NCBI GenBank assembly: GCA_900552315.1
Contig: URZM01000042.1
Location: 1 to 14,172, forward strand
Origin: an uncultured Bacteroidales bacterium
GTDB lineage: Bacteria > Bacteroidota > Bacteroidia > Bacteroidales > Muribaculaceae
Reading direction: 5' to 3'
DNA: 14,172 bases
Part shown: in pieces, positions 6,979-14,172 of the stretch
How the letters are laid out: each line of letters starts with the position of its first letter
Position numbering within the stretch: the first letter of the stretch is position 1
The notes under the pieces: generated by a model
What the model was told of the DNA's origin: nothing
Database searches by the model: none
What the model saw: the letters and a program-made list of their open reading frames with translations, nothing else
Program-made: the position numbers and the translations under genes

Positions 6979-7025
6979 CGAATGAGTGTGAAATAAACTA
7001 CATCTACCAACTAAAACCTTTGGTT

Positions 7026-10000
7026 ATGAGAACAGACAATCCCACCCGAAAAACACCCCTCCGCAGGCTGACACTCGCTCTGAGCGCGGTTCTTTGCCTC
7101 GCTTGCGCGTCTTTCGCCATGCAGCTCCAACGGCAGGCGCTGCACGGCAGACCGCTCACATCGGCGACCTCCGTGAGCCAGCCTACACTTATCGAGAAGC
7201 AGATGCTCGACTCCCGCAAGTATGACCCGAGCCGGGAGATCTCCGTGCAGTCGCCCTTGCCGGCACGCCGCCCCTCCCTCAGAGAAGTGGCGTCGGCCGA
7301 GGTGCCGGAGGTAGACATCTACGCCTCCATCCTCGAGGACAACAAGGGCACCACCATGGGCCTCTACTCCATTCCCTCCACCGGAGGTGAGTTCACGCGC
7401 ATCACCTACGGGCCCTTCGCCCAGAACGGCGGCGTGTACCAAGACGGGTATTTCTTCTACTCCTTTGCCGACACCTATTACGGCATGATGGTCTACTACT
7501 CCTTCCTCTACGACGGGAACAAGAAGAACTGGCCCGAGGTGAAAGGAGGCGAGCAGAACGACGCGAGCCTGTGCGCGAGCGCCATGGCCAACAATCCTGT
7601 GGACAACACGGTGTACGGCTGCTTCTACACTCCCGACGCCAAAGGCTATGAGTTGGGCACTCTCGACATCCAGGCCTTCACTCGCACCACCATCTGCCCG
7701 CTGACGGGCGCGTGGAGCGCTTGCGGCTTCACCTCGGACGGTACCCTTTACGCTATCCTCAACAACGGCGACCTCGCTAAAGTGAGCCTCACGGACGGCA
7801 GCACACAGAGAGTGGGAGCCACCGGGCTGCCGATAGGAGGGCCTACGTCCGGCACCATAGACTACCGCACCGACACGTTCTTCTACGCCACCAACGCCGA
7901 CGGTGACCATGCCATGTACGTCATAGACCTGCAGACGGCGCAGCCCACAAAGCTGTATGACCTGCCCAATGAGGCCAAGCTGGGCGGCATGTTCATAAAA
8001 TATCCCAATGTGGAAGCGGGCGCGCCGGCCTCTGTGAGCGACCTGGAGCTGAATTTCACCGACGCGTCTCTGGAGGGCAGCGTGGAGTTCACCGCGCCGT
8101 CCACCACATTTGGCGGCGACCCACTGAGCGGCACGCTCACCTATGAGGTAAGCGCCAACGACAATGTGGTGGCCTCGGGCAACTGCAACGCGGGGCAGCA
8201 CGCCTCGGCTCCGGTCAGCCTCAACTCAGCCGGGAACTATTCGTTCACCGTACGCGTGAAAAACGCCGTCGGCTCCTCTGACCCGGTGAAGAAGACCCGG
8301 TGGATAGGCTACGACATCCCCGCCTCGCCTCGGGAAGTCACCCTCACCATAACGGGCGACGACGCCTCTCTGAGCTGGGAGGGCGTCACTGCCGGGGCAC
8401 ACGGCGGTTACATAAACCCGGCAGAGGTGACGTATTCCGTGACACGCCAGCCGCAGGGAGTGGAGGTGTCCAACGGCCAACGGGGCACCACATACTCCGA
8501 GACGCTGCCCGACCTGGGCGCGACCATGGCCATCTATTATGAGGTGAAGGCCCATGCCGGAGGGAACGTCTCAGAGACGGCCTCCTCCAATCCGGTGAAC
8601 CACGGCCATATCACGCCGCCCTATTCGGAGACCTTCGACAACGCCAACGTCATGAACACGTTCACCGTGGTCGACGCCAACAGGGACGGCTGCACCTGGA
8701 GCTTCAACTACGACAAGGTACAGGCCAAGTTCAGCAATACACTGGAGATGGACGACTGGCTCATCACATCCCCGATAGCCTTTGAGCAGGGCAAGCTCTA
8801 TGACCTGACCCTGGACGTGCGCGCGCACAACACGGAGTATGTGCCCGAGCGCTTCGAGGTGAGACTCGGAAACGCCGCCGCGCCGGAGGCCATGACAGCG
8901 GTCATCATAGGCCCCACCGACGTGACCTCGAAAGACTACACGCGATACACGGGCCGCATAAACGTGCCTGCGGACGGCGACTACTACATAGGTATCCACG
9001 GCATCAGTCCTGCCGACAAGTATTACATGTATGTGGACAACCTGGCCATAAGCGCCCCGTACCAGGGAGACACCCCCGGCGAGGCGACCGACTTCAAGGT
9101 GACCCCGGACTATGACGGGCGCATCCGAGGCACAGTGTCGTTCAAGGCACCGTCCATCTCATCTAACGGCAATCCACTCACCGAGCCTATGAGCATAACT
9201 GTGAGCCGCAATGACCAGACCGTGCACACCTTCGGCGGCATCCTTCCCGGTGCGGAGTGCAGCTTCGAGGATATCGCCTCCGAGATAGGCGAGTACCGCT
9301 ACACCGTCGTGGCCACGAACACTTACGGCGCCGGCAGCATCATGGCCGCCACGGGGCGCCTGGGAGTGAACCTCGCCCCCGCGCCCCTGCGCCCGACAAT
9401 CACGGAGACCGAGGAAGGCACCGTGAAGCTGACATGGGAAAGCCCGGCCAAGGACATAAACGGTAACCCTCTCAATCCCTCGGCCATACGCTACGCCATC
9501 CTCGACCGCACGGGCCAGAACGTCCTGGCCGAGAACCTGGCCAAGACCGAGTTCACATTCGAGGTTCTGGAACCCGGCAGCGGGCGGCAGCACTTCGTGT
9601 TCTACTACATCCTGCCGCAGACCGACGCCGGAGTCAACTATGACGACTACGTCTACACCGACCAGATACCCGTGGGCACTCCCTACGCCTATCCTTTCGC
9701 CGAATCCTTCTCCGGAGGGAAAGCGGCACAGGCCTGGGCCATCACACGCCTTGAGGGCACAGACGGCTCCTGGGGCATAGGGCCGGCCTCCCAGCAGCCT
9801 GCGGCCTCTCCGCAAGACGATGACGGCGGACTGGCGGCGTTCATGCCCACCAAGGCCGGCGACGAGGCCCTGTTCCATTCCGGCAAGATAACGGTGCCCG
9901 CCTCGGCGCGTGACCCGCAGCTCTCGTTCTGGTATTTCGGGGTCGACGGACTCGACGACCGTCTGGACGTGATGGTGGCCGACGAGGCCACCGGGGAGTT

Positions 10001-11525
10001 CTCCACCATAGGCTCTCGCACATTAGGACAAGAGGGAGCGGGATGGCACCGGGTGGTGATACCCCTGTCCGACTACAAGGGCAGGACCATACGCGTCGGT
10101 TTCTACGGCGTGTGCACCTCCTACTCGGCGCTGGGCGTGATAGACAACGTCAAAGTGACCGACGTGCTGGAGGGCAACCTGCGCGTCACCGGCCTGGAGG
10201 CCCCGGCACGCATGACCGCCGGAGCGGAGACGTCATTCACAGCGACGATTGAGAACTGCGGCCTGACGGAGGCAAAGGATGTCACCGTATCGCTGCTGCG
10301 CGACGGAAAGACGGTGTGCGAAAAGACCGTGGCCCGCATGGCCGCCGATACGCGCACCGAGGTGACATTCCCTCTCATAGCTCCGGTGTTCAGCACCGAC
10401 CGGGAGGTCTACACCGCCAGCCTGGACTGGAGCGCCGACACCTACGATGGGGACAACACCTCTGAGCCGGTGACCGTGAAGATAAGCGCGCCGGCGCTGC
10501 CTCGCGTCACGGACCTGGCGGGCACGGCTGACGGCAAGAGCGTCACCCTCGCCTGGAGCGCGCCTTCCGAAGGCCAGGAGCCTGTCGAGACACTCGAGTC
10601 CTTCGAGAACGCGACCCCCTTCGTCATAGACCGTGTGGAGGGATGGACCTTCGTGGACCGCGACGGCAAGACCACCTTCGGTATAGAAGGAGCCTCATTC
10701 CCTAACAACGGCAAGCCGATGGCTTACATGGTGATAGACCGCAAGCACGCAGCCTTCCAAGGCGAGTTCACTCCCTGCTCAGGCGACCGCTGCCTCGTCT
10801 CCTTCAACGCCGACGACAGCAGCGTGAACGACAACTGGGCCATCTCGCCCCTGCTCAACGGCAAGCCGCAGACCATCCGTTTCGCAGCCAAGGCCCAGAC
10901 AAACGCCTACGGCTACGAGGCTTTCGAGTTCCTGTACTCCACCACAGGCACCGACCCCGACAGCTTCATCAAGGCAGGCGACGACAAGCGCGTGGGCGCC
11001 GAATGGAAGGAATACAGCTTCGACGTGCCCCAGGGAGCTAAATATTTCGCCATACGCTGCGTGAGCGAGGACGCTTTCGCCTTCCTTGTGGACGACGTGA
11101 TGTTCACCCCCGCCTCGCTTCCGGAACAGTCAGACCCGATATGCTACAACATATATCGGGACACCGAACCTCTCTCCGGGACCAACGGGGCCGAGATAAG
11201 ATTCACCGACACCCCTGCCGATGAAAATTTCCATTCGTATCACGTCACCGCCATGTACCCCCACGGCGAGAGCGCGCCATCCAACGAGGTGCGCATCTCC
11301 TCCACCGCCCTGCAGGCCATAGCCGCAGGGGAAGCAGCTGTCTATGGCCGTCCCGGACAGCTGTGGGGAGCCAACGTGCAAGGCAAGCGCCTGAGCGTCA
11401 CTCGCGCCGACGGCACGACGGCATACAGCACCGGCTACGCCTCCGACGGCCTGATATGTCCTCTGACACCCGGCATATATATGGTGAAGGCCGACGACAA
11501 TACATATAAGGTGCTTGTGCCCTGA
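7026..11525 (+). CDS. Giant secreted modular protein with Fn3-like and cleaved-adhesin domains
   Basis: This 1499-residue protein is predicted to be exported. The signal peptide has a basic n-region, hydrophobic LTLALSAVLCLACASFA, and cleavage near residue 31. Residues ~94-333 are a beta-propeller-like region with repeated blade-type strands. Residues ~335-525 hold a pair of Fn3/Ig-like modules, followed by a cleaved-adhesin/choice-of-anchor-J-like domain (~529-678). A second Fn3 pair (~683-878) resembles the first, and a second anchor-J-like domain spans ~884-1045. A CARDB-like Ig module (~1051-1150), another Fn3, a third anchor-J-like domain (~1188-1363), a last Fn3 (~1366-1427) and a C-terminal tail ending in PGIYMVKADDNTYKVLVP complete it. 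The ATG at 7026 follows the promoter; an upstream in-frame ATG at 6948 would lie on the promoter. Likely an adhesive or binding surface protein; the ligand is unknown, and no protease or glycosidase motif was seen. Confidence 0.88.
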   Translation: MRTDNPTRKTPLRRLTLALSAVLCLACASFAMQLQRQALHGRPLTSATSVSQPTLIEKQMLDSRKYDPSREISVQSPLPARRPSLREVASAEVPEVDIYASILEDNKGTTMGLYSIPSTGGEFTRITYGPFAQNGGVYQDGYFFYSFADTYYGMMVYYSFLYDGNKKNWPEVKGGEQNDASLCASAMANNPVDNTVYGCFYTPDAKGYELGTLDIQAFTRTTICPLTGAWSACGFTSDGTLYAILNNGDLAKVSLTDGSTQRVGATGLPIGGPTSGTIDYRTDTFFYATNADGDHAMYVIDLQTAQPTKLYDLPNEAKLGGMFIKYPNVEAGAPASVSDLELNFTDASLEGSVEFTAPSTTFGGDPLSGTLTYEVSANDNVVASGNCNAGQHASAPVSLNSAGNYSFTVRVKNAVGSSDPVKKTRWIGYDIPASPREVTLTITGDDASLSWEGVTAGAHGGYINPAEVTYSVTRQPQGVEVSNGQRGTTYSETLPDLGATMAIYYEVKAHAGGNVSETASSNPVNHGHITPPYSETFDNANVMNTFTVVDANRDGCTWSFNYDKVQAKFSNTLEMDDWLITSPIAFEQGKLYDLTLDVRAHNTEYVPERFEVRLGNAAAPEAMTAVIIGPTDVTSKDYTRYTGRINVPADGDYYIGIHGISPADKYYMYVDNLAISAPYQGDTPGEATDFKVTPDYDGRIRGTVSFKAPSISSNGNPLTEPMSITVSRNDQTVHTFGGILPGAECSFEDIASEIGEYRYTVVATNTYGAGSIMAATGRLGVNLAPAPLRPTITETEEGTVKLTWESPAKDINGNPLNPSAIRYAILDRTGQNVLAENLAKTEFTFEVLEPGSGRQHFVFYYILPQTDAGVNYDDYVYTDQIPVGTPYAYPFAESFSGGKAAQAWAITRLEGTDGSWGIGPASQQPAASPQDDDGGLAAFMPTKAGDEALFHSGKITVPASARDPQLSFWYFGVDGLDDRLDVMVADEATGEFSTIGSRTLGQEGAGWHRVVIPLSDYKGRTIRVGFYGVCTSYSALGVIDNVKVTDVLEGNLRVTGLEAPARMTAGAETSFTATIENCGLTEAKDVTVSLLRDGKTVCEKTVARMAADTRTEVTFPLIAPVFSTDREVYTASLDWSADTYDGDNTSEPVTVKISAPALPRVTDLAGTADGKSVTLAWSAPSEGQEPVETLESFENATPFVIDRVEGWTFVDRDGKTTFGIEGASFPNNGKPMAYMVIDRKHAAFQGEFTPCSGDRCLVSFNADDSSVNDNWAISPLLNGKPQTIRFAAKAQTNAYGYEAFEFLYSTTGTDPDSFIKAGDDKRVGAEWKEYSFDVPQGAKYFAIRCVSEDAFAFLVDDVMFTPASLPEQSDPICYNIYRDTEPLSGTNGAEIRFTDTPADENFHSYHVTAMYPHGESAPSNEVRISSTALQAIAAGEAAVYGRPGQLWGANVQGKRLSVTRADGTTAYSTGYASDGLICPLTPGIYMVKADDNTYKVLVP

Positions 11526-11546
11526 CAAGAGTTCCGACCAGCAATA

Positions 11547-11583
11547 GCAGGAGGTCCCGGCCACAATAACCGGGGCCTCCTGC
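11547..11583 (+). terminator. Terminator after the giant secreted protein gene
   Basis: A 14-bp stem (GCAGGAGGTCCCGG at 11547-11560 with CCGGGGCCTCCTGC at 11570-11583) has one G-T wobble and a 9-base loop. It begins about 20 bases past the stop codon. The following sequence (CATTGTATTAAAAT) is only moderately T-rich, so it is a good but not classical intrinsic terminator. Confidence 0.75.
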
Positions 11584-11685
11584 CATTGTATTAAAATATG
11601 TTAAAAATCGGGGGGTGAAACAATCTTTGGTGATTCAAGAATAAAGCAATACTCAAATGACATAGACAACAACATTTCAATCTCC
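11584..11685 (+). promoter_or_regulatory. Likely promoter region of the Omp28-like gene
   Basis: Between the terminator and the leader hairpin, TTTG at 11626-11629 is followed after 20 bases by TACTCAAA (11650-11657), which keeps only the TA of the usual -7 box. No full consensus is present. Either this weak element serves the gene, or another sigma factor is used, or it is partly read through from upstream. Confidence 0.3.
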
Positions 11686-11719
11686 GGCGGAGGGCGCGTC
11701 ATAAGGCGTGTCCTCCGCC
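11686..11719 (+). other. Strong hairpin in the leader of the Omp28-like gene
   Basis: GGCGGAGG at 11686-11693 pairs perfectly with CCTCCGCC at 11712-11719. The stem extends inward to about 13 bp with two G-T wobbles, leaving an 8-base loop. It ends 18 bases before the ATG at 11738. No T run follows, so it is not an ordinary terminator. It may shape translation or stability of the leader. Confidence 0.55.
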
Positions 11720-11737
11720 TCTTGACAAGTCACAGAT

Positions 11738-12781
11738 ATGATAATCTCACGTACAGCGATTCTGGCAGCCATAGCCTGCGCCTGGCGCACAGATTACGTG
11801 CCTGTCGGCACCGACCGGTTCGACTACACCGTGGGCCTCTCCAGCCCCTCGGCCGAAAGCTCCGAGGTATCGGGAACCACATACGTGCGCACACGCAGAT
11901 GGGTGGTGGAGGAGCGTACAGGCACCTGGTGCGCCAATTGCCCCTGGGGGATATATATGTTCGAGCAGATGCACGAGAAGATGGGCGACGAGTTCATAGG
12001 CATAGCCCTGCACACTTACGGCAACGACCCCATGGGCACGCCTGACTGGCAGCTGAGCGCCTTCACCACCGACGAGACAGCCCCCTACACCCTGATAAAC
12101 CGTACACGCGGATGCCATCCCAAGGACCTTGAGCAAGAGATAGAGAAAATGAGCAGGCGCGGACTGAGAGGGTCCATAGAGGAGGCGTCGTGCCGCCTGG
12201 ACACCGAGACCGACGAACTGTCAGTTGACACGAAGGTGATGTTCGACTCCGACTACACTCATTCCAACTCAGACTTGCGCATAGGCTACTTCATCATCGA
12301 GAACGACGTGCATGTCGACTCGCGCGAGTATTCACAGCAAAACGGCTTCTCCGGCACCGACGTGCTGCCGGGGTGGGGAGCGCTCCCCACTCTGGTCAAC
12401 GGCAAGGACATGTGGCACCCGCATGTGGGCCGCGTGGTCAGCCAGCAGGTGACCGGAGTGCCCGGCTCCGTCCCCTCGGAGGTGAACGCCGGGCAGACAT
12501 ACGATTTCACCCACACCTTCGCGCTGCCCGCCAACATCCTGGACGTCAAGAACTGCAAGCTGGTGCTGATGCTCCTGGACGCGCGCGGAGGCAGCGTGCT
12601 CAACGGGCTGGAGCTGCCGCTGGAGGGCTCATACTCAAAGATTGAGGACATACCCGGAGCCGATGACACGGCCCCTGCCTACTACAACCTTGAGGGGATG
12701 AGGATGCGCCCCGCAGACCTCCGTCCCGGAATCTATATCGAGGTTCGGGAAGGCAAAGCCCGCAAAGTCACCGTACACTGA
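11738..12781 (+). CDS. Omp28-related protein with thioredoxin-like CxxC
   Basis: This 347-residue protein resembles the Omp28-related family of Bacteroidetes. The signature VVEERTGTWCANCPWG near residues 56-71 holds a CxxC (C65, C68) typical of thioredoxin-like folds, followed by MFEQMHEKMGDEFIGIALHT. The C-terminal half (from about LRIGYFIIENDVHV) matches the jellyroll-like part of the family. The N-terminus is short: basic R5, a brief hydrophobic stretch and a Cys at residue 14 (AIAC), which could be a very short lipoprotein signal. An in-frame stop at 11723-11725 rules out a longer start. The protein ends in PGIYIEVREGKARKVTV, similar to the tail of the giant protein upstream. Likely exported, with possible disulfide or redox activity; its exact function is unknown. 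Confidence 0.82.
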   Translation: MIISRTAILAAIACAWRTDYVPVGTDRFDYTVGLSSPSAESSEVSGTTYVRTRRWVVEERTGTWCANCPWGIYMFEQMHEKMGDEFIGIALHTYGNDPMGTPDWQLSAFTTDETAPYTLINRTRGCHPKDLEQEIEKMSRRGLRGSIEEASCRLDTETDELSVDTKVMFDSDYTHSNSDLRIGYFIIENDVHVDSREYSQQNGFSGTDVLPGWGALPTLVNGKDMWHPHVGRVVSQQVTGVPGSVPSEVNAGQTYDFTHTFALPANILDVKNCKLVLMLLDARGGSVLNGLELPLEGSYSKIEDIPGADDTAPAYYNLEGMRMRPADLRPGIYIEVREGKARKVTVH

Positions 12782-12805
12782 CCTGACAGTCAACAGGCAA
12801 CCGAC

Positions 12806-12836
12806 AGGGCGTGCCGCATGTCGCGCGGCACGCCCT
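12806..12836 (+). terminator. Rho-independent terminator of the Omp28-like gene
   Basis: A perfect 12-bp stem (AGGGCGTGCCGC at 12806-12817, GCGGCACGCCCT at 12825-12836) has a 7-base loop and lies 25 bases past the stop codon. It is followed by ATTTGCAGG and, some 15 bases on, a run of T. The stem is strong enough to isolate pyrG from upstream transcription. Confidence 0.78.
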
Positions 12837-12837
12837 A

Positions 12838-12869
12838 TTTGCAGGTATCGGATTTTTTTCCTACTTTTG
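12838..12869 (+). promoter_or_regulatory. pyrG promoter
   Basis: TTTG (12838-12841) is followed after 20 bases by TACTTTTG (12862-12869), a full Bacteroidetes consensus. The start would be near 12876. The -33 box begins only two bases after the preceding terminator stem, so terminator and promoter are packed end to end. Confidence 0.82.
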
Positions 12870-12877
12870 CACTTTAA

Positions 12878-12934
12878 ATGGGCATGTCCTCGGCAGGCCT
12901 GTCAACTCTAAATCATTATAGTCGTGGATACTAA
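12878..12934 (+). other. Possible short upstream reading frame overlapping the pyrG start
   Basis: An ATG at 12878, almost at the predicted transcription start, opens an 18-codon frame (MGMSSAGLSTLNHYSRGY) that stops at 12932-12934, eleven bases inside pyrG and in another frame. Such overlap could couple or dampen pyrG translation. There is no conservation evidence, and chance is a real possibility. Confidence 0.25.
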
Positions 12935-14172
12935 GTATATATTTGTCACCGGAGGCGTGGTTTCCTCGCTCGGCAAAGGCATCATCTCATCTTCACTGGC
13001 ACGCCTGCTCCTGGCACGCGGCTACAAGGTGACAATCCAGAAGTTCGACCCCTACATCAACATCGACCCCGGCACGCTGAACCCCTACGAGCACGGGGAG
13101 TGCTACGTCACATGCGACGGCCATGAGGCCGACCTGGACCTGGGTCACTACGAGCGTTTCACCGATGCCCACACCTCCAGGGCCAACAACGTCACCACAG
13201 GCCGCATTTACCAAAGCGTGATAGACAAGGAACGCCGTGGCGACTACCTGGGCAAGACGGTACAGATTATCCCGCACATCACTGACGAGATCAAGCGCAA
13301 CGTCAAGCTGCTTGGCAACACCGGAAAATATGATTTCGTGATTACCGAGATCGGAGGCACGGTGGGCGACATAGAGTCCACCCCCTACCTGGAGGCCGTG
13401 CGCCAGCTCCGTTGGGAGATGGGCAACGACGCGCTATGCATCCACCTGACATACGTGCCCTACCTGCGTGCCGCCAAGGAGCTGAAGACCAAGCCCACGC
13501 AGCACTCGGTGAAGATGCTTCAGCAGGTGGGTATCCAGCCTGACATACTCGTGCTCCGTACCGAGAAGGATATACCGGCATCCATGCGCCGCAAGGTGGC
13601 CCAGTTCTGCAACGTGGCCCCCGAGGCCGTGATACAGAGCCTCGACGTGCCCACCATATACCAGGTGCCCCTGACCATGCACGCCCAGCACCTCGACGAG
13701 ATAGTGCTGCGCAAGATGGGCCTGGAGCCGGCCGGAGAGCCGGACCTCTCGGCATGGAACACGTTCCTGGACAAGATCGCCAACGCCTCCGGGCTCGTGA
13801 ACATCGGCCTGGTGGGCAAGTATGTGGAGCTGCAGGACGCATACAAGTCCATTAACGAAAGCCTGTTCCAGGCGGCCACCTACCTGGACCGCAAGCTCAA
13901 CCTGGTATACATACACTCCGAGAAGCTCACCGACGCCGACGTGGAGGAGAAGCTGCGCGACATGGACGGCGTGATCATAGCCCCCGGCTTCGGCCAACGA
14001 GGCATAGAGGGCAAGTTCGTGGCCCTGAAATGGTGCAGGGAGCATGACGTGCCCACATTCGGCATCTGCCTGGGCATGCAGTGCATGGTCATAGAGTTCG
14101 CACGCAATGTCCTGGGCCTGGAGGAGGCCAACTCCACCGAGATGGACACCAAGACATTGCGTGCGAACTCTA
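12924..14172 (+). CDS. pyrG: CTP synthase PyrG (C-terminus beyond the window)
   Basis: CTP synthase makes CTP from UTP, ATP and glutamine in the cytoplasm. The visible 416 residues start at a GTG at 12924, preceded by an in-frame TAA at 12909, and read MDTKYIFVTGGVVSSLGKG. The phosphate-binding loop carries Lys18. DPYINIDPGTLNPYEHGE lies near residues 42-59, DLDLGHYERF includes the Mg2+-binding Asp72, and EIGGTVGDIES follows near 140. The class I glutaminase domain begins near residue 290, with PGFGQRGIEGK and the nucleophile Cys382 in GICLGMQ. The catalytic His-Glu pair lies past the right edge, where about 120 residues are missing by comparison with the usual 535-540. It has its own promoter. 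In Bacteroidales yidC usually follows. Confidence 0.97.
   Translation, partial: MDTKYIFVTGGVVSSLGKGIISSSLARLLLARGYKVTIQKFDPYINIDPGTLNPYEHGECYVTCDGHEADLDLGHYERFTDAHTSRANNVTTGRIYQSVIDKERRGDYLGKTVQIIPHITDEIKRNVKLLGNTGKYDFVITEIGGTVGDIESTPYLEAVRQLRWEMGNDALCIHLTYVPYLRAAKELKTKPTQHSVKMLQQVGIQPDILVLRTEKDIPASMRRKVAQFCNVAPEAVIQSLDVPTIYQVPLTMHAQHLDEIVLRKMGLEPAGEPDLSAWNTFLDKIANASGLVNIGLVGKYVELQDAYKSINESLFQAATYLDRKLNLVYIHSEKLTDADVEEKLRDMDGVIIAPGFGQRGIEGKFVALKWCREHDVPTFGICLGMQCMVIEFARNVLGLEEANSTEMDTKTLRANS

Noticed and set aside
6948..7025. Longer N-terminus for the giant protein
   Set aside because: The ATG at 6948 lies inside the -33 box of a full consensus promoter and would put 26 residues ahead of a clear signal peptide.
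7011..8201. Open frame of 396 codons on the minus strand
   Set aside because: It is antisense to the giant protein gene and has the odd His/Arg/Gly/Val composition of a shadow frame in GC-rich coding DNA.
12870..12923. CTP-responsive reiterative initiation or a riboswitch in the pyrG leader
   Set aside because: The predicted start lacks the G-run needed for the Gram-positive mechanism, and the short leader has no known riboswitch fold.
13434..14045. Open frame of about 200 codons on the minus strand within pyrG
   Set aside because: pyrG reads through this stretch on the plus strand with family motifs intact; the minus frame shows none.
1..14172. CRISPR arrays, insertion sequences, prophage or defence systems
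   Set aside because: No repeated spacers, transposase, integrase, terminal inverted repeats or defence-type domains were seen; gene order is typical of chromosomal housekeeping DNA.

Overview
The window looks like chromosomal DNA from a GC-rich member of the Bacteroidales, possibly the Muribaculaceae. Five intergenic promoters match the Bacteroidetes -33/-7 consensus (TTTG, 19-20 bases, TAnnTTTG). Predicted starts mostly lack strong Shine-Dalgarno sequences. The LptC, CNNM/CorC, ECF sigma and Omp28-like proteins read as Bacteroidales versions. The family assignment is inference; the phylum and order are well supported.

Left part, minus strand (1-6137). The window opens on the first ~19 bases of a 16S rRNA gene, preceded by its leader and rRNA promoter. 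Upstream of that, on the same strand, lie an ECF sigma factor gene with its own promoter, a long leader and a strong terminator. Before it comes a compact envelope cluster, read in transcription order: an FtsB/DivIC-type division protein, an unrecognised four-helix membrane protein, type III pantothenate kinase (coaX), an outer-membrane barrel protein, LptC, and a CNNM/CorC (HlyC-type) membrane protein. Genes overlap or sit a few tens of bases apart. One consensus promoter precedes the FtsB-like gene, so the cluster is probably one operon joining division, CoA synthesis and outer-membrane biogenesis.

Right part, plus strand (6359-14172). A second ECF sigma factor, a clear paralogue of the first, is divergent from the envelope operon. 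It is followed by a consensus promoter and a 1499-residue secreted modular protein with a propeller-like N-terminal region, fibronectin-III/Ig-like modules and three cleaved-adhesin/choice-of-anchor-J-like domains. Next comes an Omp28-related protein with a thioredoxin-like CxxC. Both secreted proteins end in a similar PGIY...KV.V motif, which suggests a shared sorting or anchoring route. After a perfect-stem terminator, pyrG (CTP synthase) begins from its own promoter and runs off the right edge.

Most of the window is housekeeping and envelope genes. The least explained parts are the paralogous pair of ECF sigma factors without a visible anti-sigma factor, the sigma/giant surface protein/Omp28-like module with shared C-terminal tails, and the hairpin-bearing leaders. 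No mobile element, CRISPR array, tRNA or phage gene was seen.
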